Shown: one piece after another, positions 35,531-44,707 of the stretch
How positions within the stretch are numbered: position 1 is the stretch's first letter
How the letters are laid out: each line of letters begins with the position of its first letter
NCBI GenBank assembly: GCA_946402735.1
Contig: CAMIXH010000001.1
Coordinates: forward strand, 1-64,000
Length of the DNA stretch: 64,000 nucleotides
From: an uncultured Mycoplasmatota bacterium
Lineage (GTDB): Bacteria; Bacillota_I; Bacilli_A; RF39; UBA660
Direction of reading: 5' to 3'
Position numbers and translations under genes: made by a program
The notes under the pieces: generated by a model
What the model was told of the DNA's origin: nothing
What the model saw: only the letters and a program-made list of their open reading frames with translations
The model's database searches: none

Positions 35531-36383
35531 AAAACAAAAGATATTATTATCTAAAATAGATAGTTTTAAAGACCATCCATTCCATGTTAATAATGATGAA
35601 TCATTAAAAGAATTAGCTAATAGCATAAAAGAAAATGGTTTATATACGCCATTAACAGTAAGATTAAAAGAAGATGGAAGATATGAATTAATATCTGGGC
35701 ATAGAAGAAAAGCAGCAATGGAGTTGCTTGGTATAACTGAGACAGAAGCTTATGTGAAAGAACTTGCTGATGAAGAGGCAACAATTGAAATGGTAGATTC
35801 TAATATGTATAGAGAAAAAATACTTCCATCTGAAAAAGCTTTTGCTTATAAAATGAAATATGATGCTATAAAACATCAAGGAAAGAAAACTTCTGGACAT
35901 GATGTCCAAAAGTTAGATGATAACTCAGATAGAAATATTAGAAGATATATTAGATTAACTAATTTAATTCCTGAATTATTACAATTGGTTGATGATACTG
36001 TCTTAAAGGATAAAAGAACAGCACTAACAATGGGATTATTACCAGCTGTAGAATTATCTTATTTAAATAAAGAAGAACAAAAACTTGTCTATATGGGAAT
36101 AACTTATGAAGATTTAACTCCTAGTCATGGACAAGCCAAGCAATTAAGAAAGTTAAGTAATGAAGGTAACATAACATTCGATTCAGTAGAAGAAATATTA
36201 TGTAAGAGCAAAGGTAATCAGCAAGAACAAATATCTTTTAATAAGGAACGAATTGAAAAAGTTCTTCCAACAGAATTACTTAAAAGAGATAAAAGATATA
36301 TTGAACAGTATATCATCAAAGCAATTGAGAATTATAAACAGCAAGAAATTGAAAGGGGTGATGTATATGATTTAGATATGTAG
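35523..36383 (+). CDS. ParB/Spo0J-like nuclease-fold partition or regulatory protein
   Basis: 286 aa. ParB N-terminal CTPase-type domain with SLKELANSIKENGLYTPLTVR and ELISGHRRKAAMELLG (GHRR box, ~50-75), then a helical DNA-binding part (RNIRRYIRLTNLIPELLQLVDD). No ParA partner is adjacent, so it may be a stand-alone ICE ParB that regulates or maintains the excised circle. Coupled to the XRE gene. Confidence 0.85.
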   Translation: MTKKQKILLSKIDSFKDHPFHVNNDESLKELANSIKENGLYTPLTVRLKEDGRYELISGHRRKAAMELLGITETEAYVKELADEEATIEMVDSNMYREKILPSEKAFAYKMKYDAIKHQGKKTSGHDVQKLDDNSDRNIRRYIRLTNLIPELLQLVDDTVLKDKRTALTMGLLPAVELSYLNKEEQKLVYMGITYEDLTPSHGQAKQLRKLSNEGNITFDSVEEILCKSKGNQQEQISFNKERIEKVLPTELLKRDKRYIEQYIIKAIENYKQQEIERGDVYDLDM

Positions 36384-36439
36384 CACCCTAGATATCTTAC
36401 TTTACATATTATAAAATATAATTGAAGAGGTGGAAAGGA

Positions 36440-37108
36440 ATGAAAAAAAGTATTTTATTTATATCCATTATATCTCTTATTTCTGTAAGTATTGTAGCAT
36501 TGATCTTATTCATTAATAGAAATAAGAATGAGTTAACAATAAATGATGGAAGTAATAATGAAATCATAGAATCTAATAGTTCTATAGAAGAGGAGGAGAT
36601 ATTAGATGAAAATATTACAGAAAGTATTGAAGATGATGCTAGTGGTGTTCAAGACAATGATTCTAGCATTCATAACTCTAATAAGAATGATTTGGAGAGC
36701 AATAGTGCTAGTAACTCTAATGTCATAAAAGAAAGTAAAACAAAAGAAAAGAAGACTTCTACACAACCTGTGTCGAAGTCAGAACCAGAGAGTAAACAAG
36801 AGGTTAAAGAAACCAATAACGAAGATAATACATCAGTAAATAAAGAAGAACCAAAAAAGCAAACTCCATGGGAAGCTTTAGGAGTATCAGAATATCATTA
36901 TTATAATGAGCCAATGTATAGTTGGGAAAGAGTTGATTTTCCTGTAAGCAAATATGGTAGTGAAGCTAATTGTAGAAAAGCTTGTGCAGAATATGGAGAT
37001 AATTATGAACCATATAAAAATGGTGAAGTATTATATAGTTGTTCTATAGTAACAAGTTTATCTGGAAAGTATTTAGGCGAATATTTTTCAACTGAAAAAT
37101 TAAATTAA
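36440..37108 (+). CDS. Membrane-anchored low-complexity protein with Cys-containing C-terminal domain
   Basis: 222 aa from ATG 36440 (GGAAAGGA); TTG 36422 of the track is rejected. One N-terminal helix (~4-28), a long Asn/Ser/Glu/Lys-rich linker (~35-140), then a compact domain (PWEALGVSEYHYYNEPMYSWERVDFP...NCRKACAEYGD...YSCSIV) with three Cys. Probably an exported surface or wall-spanning protein of the element. No family recognised. Confidence 0.65.
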   Translation: MKKSILFISIISLISVSIVALILFINRNKNELTINDGSNNEIIESNSSIEEEEILDENITESIEDDASGVQDNDSSIHNSNKNDLESNSASNSNVIKESKTKEKKTSTQPVSKSEPESKQEVKETNNEDNTSVNKEEPKKQTPWEALGVSEYHYYNEPMYSWERVDFPVSKYGSEANCRKACAEYGDNYEPYKNGEVLYSCSIVTSLSGKYLGEYFSTEKLN

Positions 37109-37117
37109 TTATTAAAT

Positions 37118-37145
37118 ATAAGCATTCATAGTAATGCTTTTTATT
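37118..37145 (+). terminator. Terminator after the low-complexity membrane protein
   Basis: AAGCATT/AATGCTT with a short loop and T run. Confidence 0.75.
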
Positions 37146-37184
37146 TTGGAAAAATTTATTTATTGATAAAAGAAGGAGGAAAAA

Positions 37185-39920
37185 ATGAAAAATAAGTTAT
37201 TGAAGTTATTCTTGTTTTTAATAATAGGAATTAGTTCTTTTGCAAGAATAACAAATGTATCAGCTGCCGCAACTAGTGGCGATATAATTACTGGTAAAAC
37301 AGTAGCAGGTGGACCTTTTTATGTAGTACATAATAAAGGAAATGGTCATCGTATGTGGTTAACAGAAAAGTTTATAGTTAGATCATCAGATGGAGCTTTT
37401 GTATATTGTGTTCAACCTTATGTATCAATAAAACAAGATAATACATATAATGTTACTACAGAAGATTATGCTAGTGTACTTAATATTTCGCAAGAGACAT
37501 GGAGTACTATTAGCAAAATTGCTTATTATGGATATCAATATAAAGACTCAACGCATGATCATAGTGCTGAAAAATGGTATGCAGCAGCTCAAATGTTAAT
37601 TTGGAATAAAGTAAATCCAAGTATTGATAGTTATTTTACTAATACATTAGATGGAACTAGAAATGATAATATTTTAAAAGCAGAACAAAATGAAATAATG
37701 GACTTAGTAAATAACCATAATAAAAAACCTAGTTTTAGTAATATGCCAAGTGAAATGGTAATTGGTTCATCAATAACACTTACAGATAACAATGGAGTTT
37801 TAGAAAACTATGAAGTATCTGATGTAAAAGGAGCAACAATTACTAAGAATGGCAATAATTTAACTATTACTGCAACAGAAGTTGGTAATATGTCATTTAA
37901 ATTAGTTAAATTAGGTAATAGATATGGAGAACCAGTTAGATTATATTATGCATCTGATTCTCAAAATGTTATTAGAAGAGGTAACATAGATCCTATTATG
38001 ATAAATAATAGTATTAAAGTATATGGTGGTAAAGTATCAATTCAAAAAACAGATGCTGACACATATGAATTTACACCACAAGGCGAAGCTACACTTGGTG
38101 GAGCTAAATATGGAATATATAAAGAAGATGGTACAAGAGTAGGAGAAATTACAACAAATGAAGAAGGTAAAGCAACAAGTGATTATCTTCCAAATTTAGG
38201 AACATTTTATTTATTAGAAGAAAAAGCTTCTACAGGTTATCAATTAGATAAAAATAAATATTATTTCTATATAACTGAAAACGATTTAAATCCTAATGTT
38301 CAAGTATTTGAGAAAGTAATAGAAAGAAAATTTGATTTTACTAAAGTATATGCTACAGATAAAACTGCAATTATGACTCCAGAAGTTGGGGTTAAATTTG
38401 GGGTTTATAATAATAAGAATGAATTAGTTGGTGAATATACAACTGATGAACAAGGAAACTTTGAAGTTAAATTACCATATGGAACTTATACAGTTAAACA
38501 GTTAACTGCAACAAGTGGTCATGAAAAGATGGATGATTTTACTATTCAAGTAAAAGAAGTAGGAAATCCAATTAAGAAAACTATTTCAAATGCAGAGATA
38601 ACTGCAAAATTAAGAGTAGTGAAAATCGACTCTGAAACTAAGCAAGTTATTAAAAGAGCAGGAATCAAGTTTAAAATAATTGATACAAAAACAAATAAAG
38701 AAGTTTGCCAAACAACATCTTATCCAAAACAAACAATTTGTACTTTTGAAACAGATGAAAATGGTGAATTTATAACAGCTTATCCATTAAATACAGGAAC
38801 ATATAAATTACAAGAAGTTGATCAAGTAATTGATGGATATTTATGGAATAAAGAATCTTTAGAATTTACTATAGATGAAAATTCAAAATTAAGAGAAGAT
38901 TCAGAATATGGAATTATATTTGATATAAACTTTGAAAACACTCCAGTTAAAGGTGAAGTTAAAATTAATAAAGTAGGAGAAATAGCAAAGTTAACAGATA
39001 ATGGTTATGTCTTCACTAAAGAATCACTTGAAGGTATTGTTTTTGGATTATATCAAAATGATAAAGAAATAACTACTGGTGTTACAAATAAAGAAGGTAT
39101 TTTAACATTTAGTAATTTAAAATTAGGTAGTTATTGTATTAAGGAATTAAAAACATTAGATGGATATATTTTAAATGATAAAGCTATATGCTTTGAACTT
39201 AAATATAAAGATCAATATACTCCAGTTATTACTTATGAAACATTAGTAGAAAATAAACTTCAAACATCAAAATTAGAAATAACTAAAAAAGATGTTTCTA
39301 CAGATGAAACTTTACCAAATACAACTATTGAAGTATATACTGAAAATGATGAATTAATATACTCTGGTAAAACTGATAATGAAGGTAAGATAACAATTGA
39401 TAGATTACCAATTGGAAAATATTATTTTATTGAAAAAGAAGCACCAGAAGGATATTTAATTAATGAAGAAAAAATGTACTTTGAAGTTAAAGGCGAAGAA
39501 ATAGTTAAATCAACAATGAAAGATGAAAAGATAACTGGTAAATTAGAATTTACAAAAACAGATTTTAGTGAATCAGTTACATTACCAGATACAACAATTG
39601 AAATCTATAATGACAAAGATGAATTAATCTTCACTGGTAAGACAGATGAAAATGGAATGATTGTAATTGAAAAATTAGAGTATGGTAAATACTATATTTT
39701 AGAAAAAGAAGCACCTAAGGGATATTCATTGAATACTGAAAAAATGTATTTTGAAATAAAAGAAAATGGTGAAGTAGTTAAATGTAGTATGAAAGATGAA
39801 GAAATAATTGAAGTACCTAATACCGAAGCAAATGAATTTCCATTTTTAGAGTTAGGTTCATTAGTATTATGTATTGCTGGTTTTGGAGTGATGATATATG
39901 CAACCAAAAAGAAAAAATAA
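37185..39920 (+). CDS. Thioester-domain, CnaB-repeat adhesin / pilin-like protein with sortase signal
   Basis: 911 aa. Signal peptide (~1-28). Thioester domain with Cys in FVYCVQPY (~73) and Gln in AAAQMLIW (~136). A short Ig-like spacer (~185-275). Six CnaB/SpaA-type repeats starting near residues 283, 381, 474, 589, 694 and 785, each with K(I/V)xK near its start and a (E/K)EKAxxGY-type end, as in isopeptide-forming domains. C terminus VPNTEANEF, hydrophobic stretch, KKKK. It would be anchored to wall or polymerised by the adjacent sortase and attach covalently to surfaces or partner cells, plausibly helping mating contact. RBS AAGGAGG. Confidence 0.87.
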   Translation: MKNKLLKLFLFLIIGISSFARITNVSAAATSGDIITGKTVAGGPFYVVHNKGNGHRMWLTEKFIVRSSDGAFVYCVQPYVSIKQDNTYNVTTEDYASVLNISQETWSTISKIAYYGYQYKDSTHDHSAEKWYAAAQMLIWNKVNPSIDSYFTNTLDGTRNDNILKAEQNEIMDLVNNHNKKPSFSNMPSEMVIGSSITLTDNNGVLENYEVSDVKGATITKNGNNLTITATEVGNMSFKLVKLGNRYGEPVRLYYASDSQNVIRRGNIDPIMINNSIKVYGGKVSIQKTDADTYEFTPQGEATLGGAKYGIYKEDGTRVGEITTNEEGKATSDYLPNLGTFYLLEEKASTGYQLDKNKYYFYITENDLNPNVQVFEKVIERKFDFTKVYATDKTAIMTPEVGVKFGVYNNKNELVGEYTTDEQGNFEVKLPYGTYTVKQLTATSGHEKMDDFTIQVKEVGNPIKKTISNAEITAKLRVVKIDSETKQVIKRAGIKFKIIDTKTNKEVCQTTSYPKQTICTFETDENGEFITAYPLNTGTYKLQEVDQVIDGYLWNKESLEFTIDENSKLREDSEYGIIFDINFENTPVKGEVKINKVGEIAKLTDNGYVFTKESLEGIVFGLYQNDKEITTGVTNKEGILTFSNLKLGSYCIKELKTLDGYILNDKAICFELKYKDQYTPVITYETLVENKLQTSKLEITKKDVSTDETLPNTTIEVYTENDELIYSGKTDNEGKITIDRLPIGKYYFIEKEAPEGYLINEEKMYFEVKGEEIVKSTMKDEKITGKLEFTKTDFSESVTLPDTTIEIYNDKDELIFTGKTDENGMIVIEKLEYGKYYILEKEAPKGYSLNTEKMYFEIKENGEVVKCSMKDEEIIEVPNTEANEFPFLELGSLVLCIAGFGVMIYATKKKK

Positions 39921-40518
39921 AAAGAGCTTAATAATATTAGGCTCTTTCCTTGTTTTAGCAGGATTAACTATATTTGGTTATAAATATTATGAATATGTTA
40001 GTGAATTAGAGAGTGAGGATATTGCAATAGAGGAATTCTACAAAGAAGAAAGTGAACTCGTCGAAGAGGAGAGTGATATCTCCCAACAAGCGAGTGATGA
40101 ATCATCAAAAGTAGAATCACCAAAATATGATTATATTGCAATGTTAACTATACCAAAAATAAATTTGCAAAAAGGTTTAGTTGATAAAAATTCTAAATAT
40201 AACAATATTAGATATAATGTTATGATTCATGAATTATCAAACATGCCAGATGAAGCGAAAGGTAATGTTATATTAATTGCTCACTCTGGTTCTGCTAGTT
40301 ATTCATTTTTTAGGAATTTATATAAACTTAAATTATCAGATCTAATTACAATTGATTATAAAGGAAAAACTTATAAATATAAGATTGTAGATATTTATGA
40401 TATAGAAAAAACTGGTAAAGCAAGTATTAAAAGGAATCACAATAAATCTGTTGTCACATTAATAACATGCAGACATAATACAAATAAACAAATAGTTGTA
40501 ATCGCAGAGTTAATTTAA
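39898..40518 (+). CDS. Sortase
   Basis: 206 aa. N-terminal membrane anchor (~10-28), acidic linker (ELESEDIAIEEFYKEESELVEEE), and sortase domain (~75-206). Catalytic His in VILIAHSGS and Cys in VTLITCRHNTNKQIVVIAEL. The Arg expected about 8 residues after Cys is Lys/Gln here (TNKQIVV), with an Arg directly after the Cys. Starts inside the adhesin gene (23-base overlap) behind GGAG, so it is coupled to, and dedicated to, that VPNTE-bearing substrate. It may also process the NPETG protein at 24094. Confidence 0.88.
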   Translation: MQPKRKNKKSLIILGSFLVLAGLTIFGYKYYEYVSELESEDIAIEEFYKEESELVEEESDISQQASDESSKVESPKYDYIAMLTIPKINLQKGLVDKNSKYNNIRYNVMIHELSNMPDEAKGNVILIAHSGSASYSFFRNLYKLKLSDLITIDYKGKTYKYKIVDIYDIEKTGKASIKRNHNKSVVTLITCRHNTNKQIVVIAELI

Positions 40519-40557
40519 AAGATTTTAGGTATATAATTGTTTTAAGGAGTGAAATAT

Positions 40558-41064
40558 ATGCCTAAATACGATTATACAAATGCAACTATAGATAAATCAG
40601 ATAAAAAGCGAATACATTTTTATGAGGAATTATTAACAATATTAGAATTATATGAGAGTGTTAATGATGATGTAAACGAACTTATAGGATGGTTAGGAGT
40701 AATTCTAGGAAAATATACAAGATTACCAAAATCAATTAGTGATAAGCATTTAAATAATCAATTAGAAGATGATAAGAAACTAGATGAATATACATATAGA
40801 AGAAATGTTTCAGTATCTGATATTAGATTATATAGTCTTATTGCTTCAATAATTGAGTGTTCAGGATATCAATCATCTGATTCACTTTCAGAAATTACTG
40901 AAAAAATGTATCGTTTATTAGACAAAGTAGTACATCCATATCACAAAAAGGATTTAGATCTTGAGGAAGTAAGATATTATGTAGAAATACAATATATTAC
41001 TAAAGAAGAACAAAAAGAATTAGAAGAGAAACATCATATTGTTTTTGATGATACGGAAATTTAA
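40558..41064 (+). CDS. Hypothetical protein of the conjugative element
   Basis: 168 aa from ATG 40558 (AAGGAG); GTG 40549 is the track start. Soluble, charged, helical (IHFYEELLTILELYESVNDDVNELIGWLG...). No recognised domain. Lies between the sortase and the replication initiator and ends at a terminator. Confidence 0.6.
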   Translation: MPKYDYTNATIDKSDKKRIHFYEELLTILELYESVNDDVNELIGWLGVILGKYTRLPKSISDKHLNNQLEDDKKLDEYTYRRNVSVSDIRLYSLIASIIECSGYQSSDSLSEITEKMYRLLDKVVHPYHKKDLDLEEVRYYVEIQYITKEEQKELEEKHHIVFDDTEI

Positions 41065-41085
41065 AGAGCTGTTTGCTCTTTTTAT
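41063..41085 (+). terminator. Terminator between hypothetical and replication initiator genes
   Basis: AAAGAGC/GCTCTTT with a 5-base loop and T5, at the stop codon. Confidence 0.8.
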
Positions 41086-41110
41086 TTTGTCTAAAGATTG
41101 GAGGGATAAA

Positions 41111-41881
41111 ATGCCTATATTAAGAAAACAAAAAGTGAGAAAATATACTACAGTAGATAATTATTTTATAGATGATATTAATTTGCCTCCAGAGGGTAAA
41201 GGATATTTATTATATATGTTAAGAAAACCAGATAACTGGAATTTTACTTTTAAAAATATCCAAGAAGGTTTAAATGTTGGAGAAAGGAATGTTAGAACTA
41301 ATATTCAAAGATTAGAAGACCTTAAATACATCAAAAGAGAGCGAATAAGGAACGATAAAGGTTATTATCAGTGGATTTACTATATTTATGAGATTCCTTA
41401 TGATATAGACCTTAAAAACGATATTTATCCATATGTACGGAATGAACATGTGGATGGTGAAGATATTCAAACCGACCAGATAAATATAAATACTATAAAT
41501 AATAAAGATAAAGAAGATAAACACTATACATCTTCTTTTTTTAATCCTGAAGAACATAATAGATTAACCTTAGAATTAATAAATACTGGGTATTTAGATA
41601 AGGAAGATTTACAACTTTATTATTATGATGACTTTTTTGAAGAATTGATTAATAAAGGTAATTCTTATCGAGATTTAATTACAGTTTTAAATTATGTAGT
41701 TACAAGAGTTGTTAAAAGAGATTTTATTGATGGAGAAGGATACGAAATAAAAAACAAATTAGGATATTTAAAAAATTCAATTAACTCTAATTTAAACAAA
41801 ATAAATAATATGCCAGATGAATTATATCCAGATGATGAATATGATTGGCTAAATGATAACGAGGAGGATTATGAGCTATGA
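41111..41881 (+). CDS. Winged-helix replication initiator / DnaD-like replisome organiser
   Basis: 256 aa from ATG 41111 (TTGGAGGG); the earlier track start lies within a terminator. The N-terminal winged helix (~5-95): TTVDNYFIDDINLPPEGKGYLLYMLRKPDNWNFTFKNIQEGLNVGERNVRTNIQRLEDLKYIKRER resembles RepA-N and phage replisome-organiser N-terminal domains. The C-terminal part (~160-240) resembles a DnaD-type helical region. Likely initiates replication of the excised circle. ATGA overlap with the next gene. Confidence 0.72.
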   Translation: MPILRKQKVRKYTTVDNYFIDDINLPPEGKGYLLYMLRKPDNWNFTFKNIQEGLNVGERNVRTNIQRLEDLKYIKRERIRNDKGYYQWIYYIYEIPYDIDLKNDIYPYVRNEHVDGEDIQTDQININTINNKDKEDKHYTSSFFNPEEHNRLTLELINTGYLDKEDLQLYYYDDFFEELINKGNSYRDLITVLNYVVTRVVKRDFIDGEGYEIKNKLGYLKNSINSNLNKINNMPDELYPDDEYDWLNDNEEDYEL

Positions 41882-42105
41882 AAAATAGTAAATTTGAAGA
41901 TTTAAAAATTGCAGAAGTAGAAGCATTAAGTGATTTTAGTGATCAAATTGGTGAACTTATGAAAAGTATGGATGAATATAGAGTTTTTGTAGATAAGGAA
42001 GATTTAAGAAGATTTGATAAAACCTATAAAAATCTTAGTTACTTTTGGGATAAGATTCAAAATCAATTAATTTACTTATGGGATGCTGATGAAAGAAATA
42101 AGTAA
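41878..42105 (+). CDS. Small helical hypothetical protein
   Basis: 75 aa, ATGA-overlapped with the initiator gene, so co-translated. Acidic, predicted coiled coil (FSDQIGELMKSMDEYRVFVDKEDLRRFDKTYKNLSYFWDKIQNQL). Possibly an accessory to replication. No family recognised. Confidence 0.6.
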   Translation: MKNSKFEDLKIAEVEALSDFSDQIGELMKSMDEYRVFVDKEDLRRFDKTYKNLSYFWDKIQNQLIYLWDADERNK

Positions 42106-42144
42106 AAAAAATTACTAAAGGAGGTGGTGCTTATAAGATAAAAA

Positions 42145-42169
42145 AATTCAGTTATAGGTAACCTGAATT
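42145..42169 (+). promoter_or_regulatory. Hairpin in the ssb leader
   Basis: AATTCA-GTTAT/GTAAC-(c)-TGAATT forms an 11-bp hairpin with one bulged C, between a ribosome-binding-site-like AAAGGAGGTGG at 42118 (no ORF follows it) and ssb. It may be an operator or a translational control element. Confidence 0.4.
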
Positions 42170-42203
42170 AAAACAAAACTAAATATTTAGAAGGAGGTAA
42201 TTT

Positions 42204-42575
42204 ATGTTGAATCAATTTGTAGGTGTAGGAAGATTAGTTGCAGAACCATCTGTAAAAGAAACTGAAGATGGAAAGCAAGTATCTAATATTACTATTGCAG
42301 TACCAAGAAGCTACAAAAATGAAAATGGTGAATATGATACTGATTTTGTAGATGTAGTTCTTTGGAACGGCATAGCTGAAAATACAGCTGAATACTGTCA
42401 TAAAGGTGACATAATTGGTGTTAAAGGAAGAATTCAAACATCTAATTATGAAACTGAAGATGGCGAAAAAAGAAAATCTACACAAATTGTCGCTGAAAAG
42501 ATAACATTTCTATCATCATCTAAAGATAAAAAAGATGACTTAGAAACTACTAAAGATGACGACATGGATATGTAG
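42204..42575 (+). CDS. ssb: Single-stranded DNA-binding protein
   Basis: 123 aa. OB fold: MLNQFVGVGRLVAEPSVKETEDGKQVSNITIAVPRSYKN, VVLWNGIAENTAEYCHKGDIIGVKGRIQTSNYETEDGEKR. Acidic tail ends in DDDMDM instead of the usual DDDIPF, so interaction with host replication partners may be changed. RBS AAGGAGG. Protects transferred single strands of the element. Confidence 0.92.
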   Translation: MLNQFVGVGRLVAEPSVKETEDGKQVSNITIAVPRSYKNENGEYDTDFVDVVLWNGIAENTAEYCHKGDIIGVKGRIQTSNYETEDGEKRKSTQIVAEKITFLSSSKDKKDDLETTKDDDMDM

Positions 42576-42587
42576 TTAATTATGAAT

Positions 42588-42664
42588 AAAAAGCAAAGAA
42601 AAAAGAGTTAAATCGCCCGACAGCAAAATAACTCTAGTGATATTATATCACTTCTTTGCTTTTT
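42588..42664 (+). ncRNA. Three-way-junction structure ending in a T run (terminator or small RNA)
   Basis: Outer 13-bp stem AAAAAGCAAAGAA/TTCTTTGCTTTTT (42588-42600 with 42652-42664) encloses two hairpins: AGAGTTA/TAACTCT (42604-42610 with 42629-42635) with an 18-base loop holding TCGCCCGACAG, and GTGATA/TATCAC (42637-42642 with 42646-42651). The arms abut perfectly, so a Y-shaped fold is clear. It separates ssb from the transfer genes. Confidence 0.65.
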
Positions 42665-42688
42665 AATATTATTTTAAGGAGGATGAAT

Positions 42689-42970
42689 ATGGTTAAAAAT
42701 TATTTACAATTATTAAAAATTGAACACCTAGAAGGTGGAGGATATAATGTTGATTCAATTATTAAAGCAATACAAACTTTTTCAACTTGGGCATTAAGAG
42801 TTGGAATAGCTGCAGCAGGTGTTTCACTTATTGTTGGATTTATATTGTATGCTGTTGTTGATGTTGATCAAAAACCTAGAGTAAAACAACGAATAATTCA
42901 AACAATGTTTGGTATAGTAGGTATCATTTTAGCTATTTCAATTGTTAATCTAATTATAGATTTATTCTAG
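42689..42970 (+). CDS. Pilin-like (TrbC/VirB2, Mbov_0395-type) conjugal transfer protein
   Basis: 93 aa from ATG 42689 (AAGGAGG). Two hydrophobic helices: WALRVGIAAAGVSLIVGFILYAVV and IIQTMFGIVGIILAISIVNLIIDLF, joined by a short basic loop (DQKPRVKQR). The size, two-helix layout and position directly before a VirB6-like gene fit the small pilin-like components of Firmicutes and mollicute ICEs. Starts the transfer operon. Confidence 0.75.
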   Translation: MVKNYLQLLKIEHLEGGGYNVDSIIKAIQTFSTWALRVGIAAAGVSLIVGFILYAVVDVDQKPRVKQRIIQTMFGIVGIILAISIVNLIIDLF

Positions 42971-42981
42971 GAGGTGGTTAA

Positions 42982-44394
42982 ATGTTATTAAAAGCATTGG
43001 ATTTGTTAAGAACTTTAGGTTGGGGAATAATACATTTTATTTATTCTTTAATTGATAGCTTATTTGATATTTTAAAAGGATTAAATGCTTTTGATATTAT
43101 TAATTCAGTATCCGGAGATAGTAATTTCGTTACATTTCAAAAAAGTGTAATTGCTATTGCTGTTACTCTTTTAGGATTATTTGCAATTACAAGATTTGCA
43201 AAAAAGATAATAGATCCAGATGAAAGTATGAGTTCAGAAGGAATTGTAAAAGAAATTATTAAATGTGGAATACTTATTATTATGAGTACTTTTTTATTTG
43301 TACAAGCAAGTACATTTTCAATTAAGTTAGCTGGTTTTACATCTAACATTTTTTCAAGTGGAGGAACAACTTTATCAGCTTCAATGGAAACAATGTTTAT
43401 AGATTATTCGGATGGGTATAAAGATTCTGATGAATTTAAAGGTGAAGATATAGCTAAAAACGTAAAAAATGGACATTTTGATGGAAAGAAAATGTACAAT
43501 GACAAATATGTAACATCATCTCGTTGGATATTACCAGATGAAAAAGATTATAAATATTCCATTAATTGGATTATGGCGATTATAGTTGGAGGATTCTTCT
43601 TATATTCATTATTCTTCTGTGGAATGATGTTAGCAAGAAGACAAATAGAATTTTTATTCTTATTTGTAATAAGTCCAATTGTATTTGCTACTTCAATTGG
43701 AAATAAAGAAAGAAGAAATGCTGTAGTTCAACAGTTAGTTTCATTAATGCTTCAAGGTGCTGTAATAATGTTAATAATATCATTAACGGCAATTGTAATG
43801 GGGCAAATAAATGAAACAACATTTTTTTCAAATGCATTTAAGGATATTGTAATTAAATCTATTATGTACATTGGTTGTGGTTCATTCTTATTAACTGGAT
43901 CACAAGTTGTTAATAGATTTATTGGAGGAAATGTCTCAGCAAACTCTGGAAGAGAGCAATTAATGGCAATGATGGGGTTTGGTCAAGCAATGGGAGGAAT
44001 TGCAACAACTGGAGGACTTGCTGCAGCAGGAGCTGGATTAATGGGTGCTGGTGCAATTGTTAAAGGCACATCAAAAGTAGGTGGAGTTGGTAACTCTGCA
44101 TTAGGAAAAGTTGGTCAAGCTGTATCAAATTTTGGATCTAAGATAGGTGGAGATGGATCATCCTATGGTGGAATTGGAAGCAATTTAAAAATGGTAGGTG
44201 ATTACATGCAGGCTTCTTCTAATCTTAGAAGAAATAATGTTGATTCTAAAGGACAAGCTCACTCTCAAAGTAGATTGTCAAGATTTGGTTCAGGAATGAT
44301 GAATGCAGGAAGCAATGCTATGGCTTCAGCAATGCAAAGTATAGCTCCAACAAGAACTATGTATCGAAGAAGATATAGAGGAAGGGATGAGTAA
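42982..44394 (+). CDS. VirB6/TrbL-like membrane channel protein
   Basis: 470 aa with about six to seven membrane helices in residues 1-320 and a Gly/Ala/Ser-rich C-terminal tail (GQAMGGIATTGGLAAAGAGLMGAGAIVKG). The topology matches TrbL/VirB6-type proteins (Mbov_0396-like in ICEs) that line the inner-membrane part of the type IV secretion system. AGGAGG precedes the ATG, and it overlaps the next gene. Confidence 0.8.
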   Translation: MLLKALDLLRTLGWGIIHFIYSLIDSLFDILKGLNAFDIINSVSGDSNFVTFQKSVIAIAVTLLGLFAITRFAKKIIDPDESMSSEGIVKEIIKCGILIIMSTFLFVQASTFSIKLAGFTSNIFSSGGTTLSASMETMFIDYSDGYKDSDEFKGEDIAKNVKNGHFDGKKMYNDKYVTSSRWILPDEKDYKYSINWIMAIIVGGFFLYSLFFCGMMLARRQIEFLFLFVISPIVFATSIGNKERRNAVVQQLVSLMLQGAVIMLIISLTAIVMGQINETTFFSNAFKDIVIKSIMYIGCGSFLLTGSQVVNRFIGGNVSANSGREQLMAMMGFGQAMGGIATTGGLAAAGAGLMGAGAIVKGTSKVGGVGNSALGKVGQAVSNFGSKIGGDGSSYGGIGSNLKMVGDYMQASSNLRRNNVDSKGQAHSQSRLSRFGSGMMNAGSNAMASAMQSIAPTRTMYRRRYRGRDE

Positions 44395-44395
44395 T

Positions 44396-44707
44396 ATGTA
44401 TATAACAGTACCAAGTATTAAAAGAACTTTAGGAAAATATATTGAAATGAAAGATTTATATATTGGTTTACCTATGTTATTTGTATTCTTGTTTTTATTT
44501 TCATTTACAAGTCATAAGTTAATATCAATAATTTATCTTACAGTTTGTATATTTTTATTACTACCAGTAAAAGTATCTAAAAAAAATAGAATGTATAAAG
44601 TAGTTATTTTATTGGTTAAATATATATTTAAATGTAAAAATTATTATTACATTAGAAATGGAGAGGATATAGATTGGAAAGAAAAACTAAAGATGAAAAA
44701 AATCTAA
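44396..44707 (+). CDS. PrgI/VirB3-like transfer protein
   Basis: 103 aa from ATG 44396, which places GGAAGGG at good spacing; ATG 44387 is the alternative. Two membrane helices (LPMLFVFLFLFSF and IIYLTVCIFLLLPV) after a short N-terminal YITVPSIKRTLGKYIEMKDLYIGLP, the PrgI-type start. VirB3-like proteins pair with VirB4, whose gene overlaps it by 34 bases. Confidence 0.75.
   Translation: MYITVPSIKRTLGKYIEMKDLYIGLPMLFVFLFLFSFTSHKLISIIYLTVCIFLLLPVKVSKKNRMYKVVILLVKYIFKCKNYYYIRNGEDIDWKEKLKMKKI

Noticed and set aside
37185-39920. Reading the 911-aa adhesin as a simple collagen-binding protein
   Set aside because: The CnaB-type repeats are structural stalk domains; only the N-terminal thioester domain gives a binding hint, so collagen specificity cannot be claimed.
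42118-42140. Small gene after AAAGGAGGTGG upstream of ssb
   Set aside because: A good Shine-Dalgarno is present but the following frames stop within a few codons; no ORF is supported.
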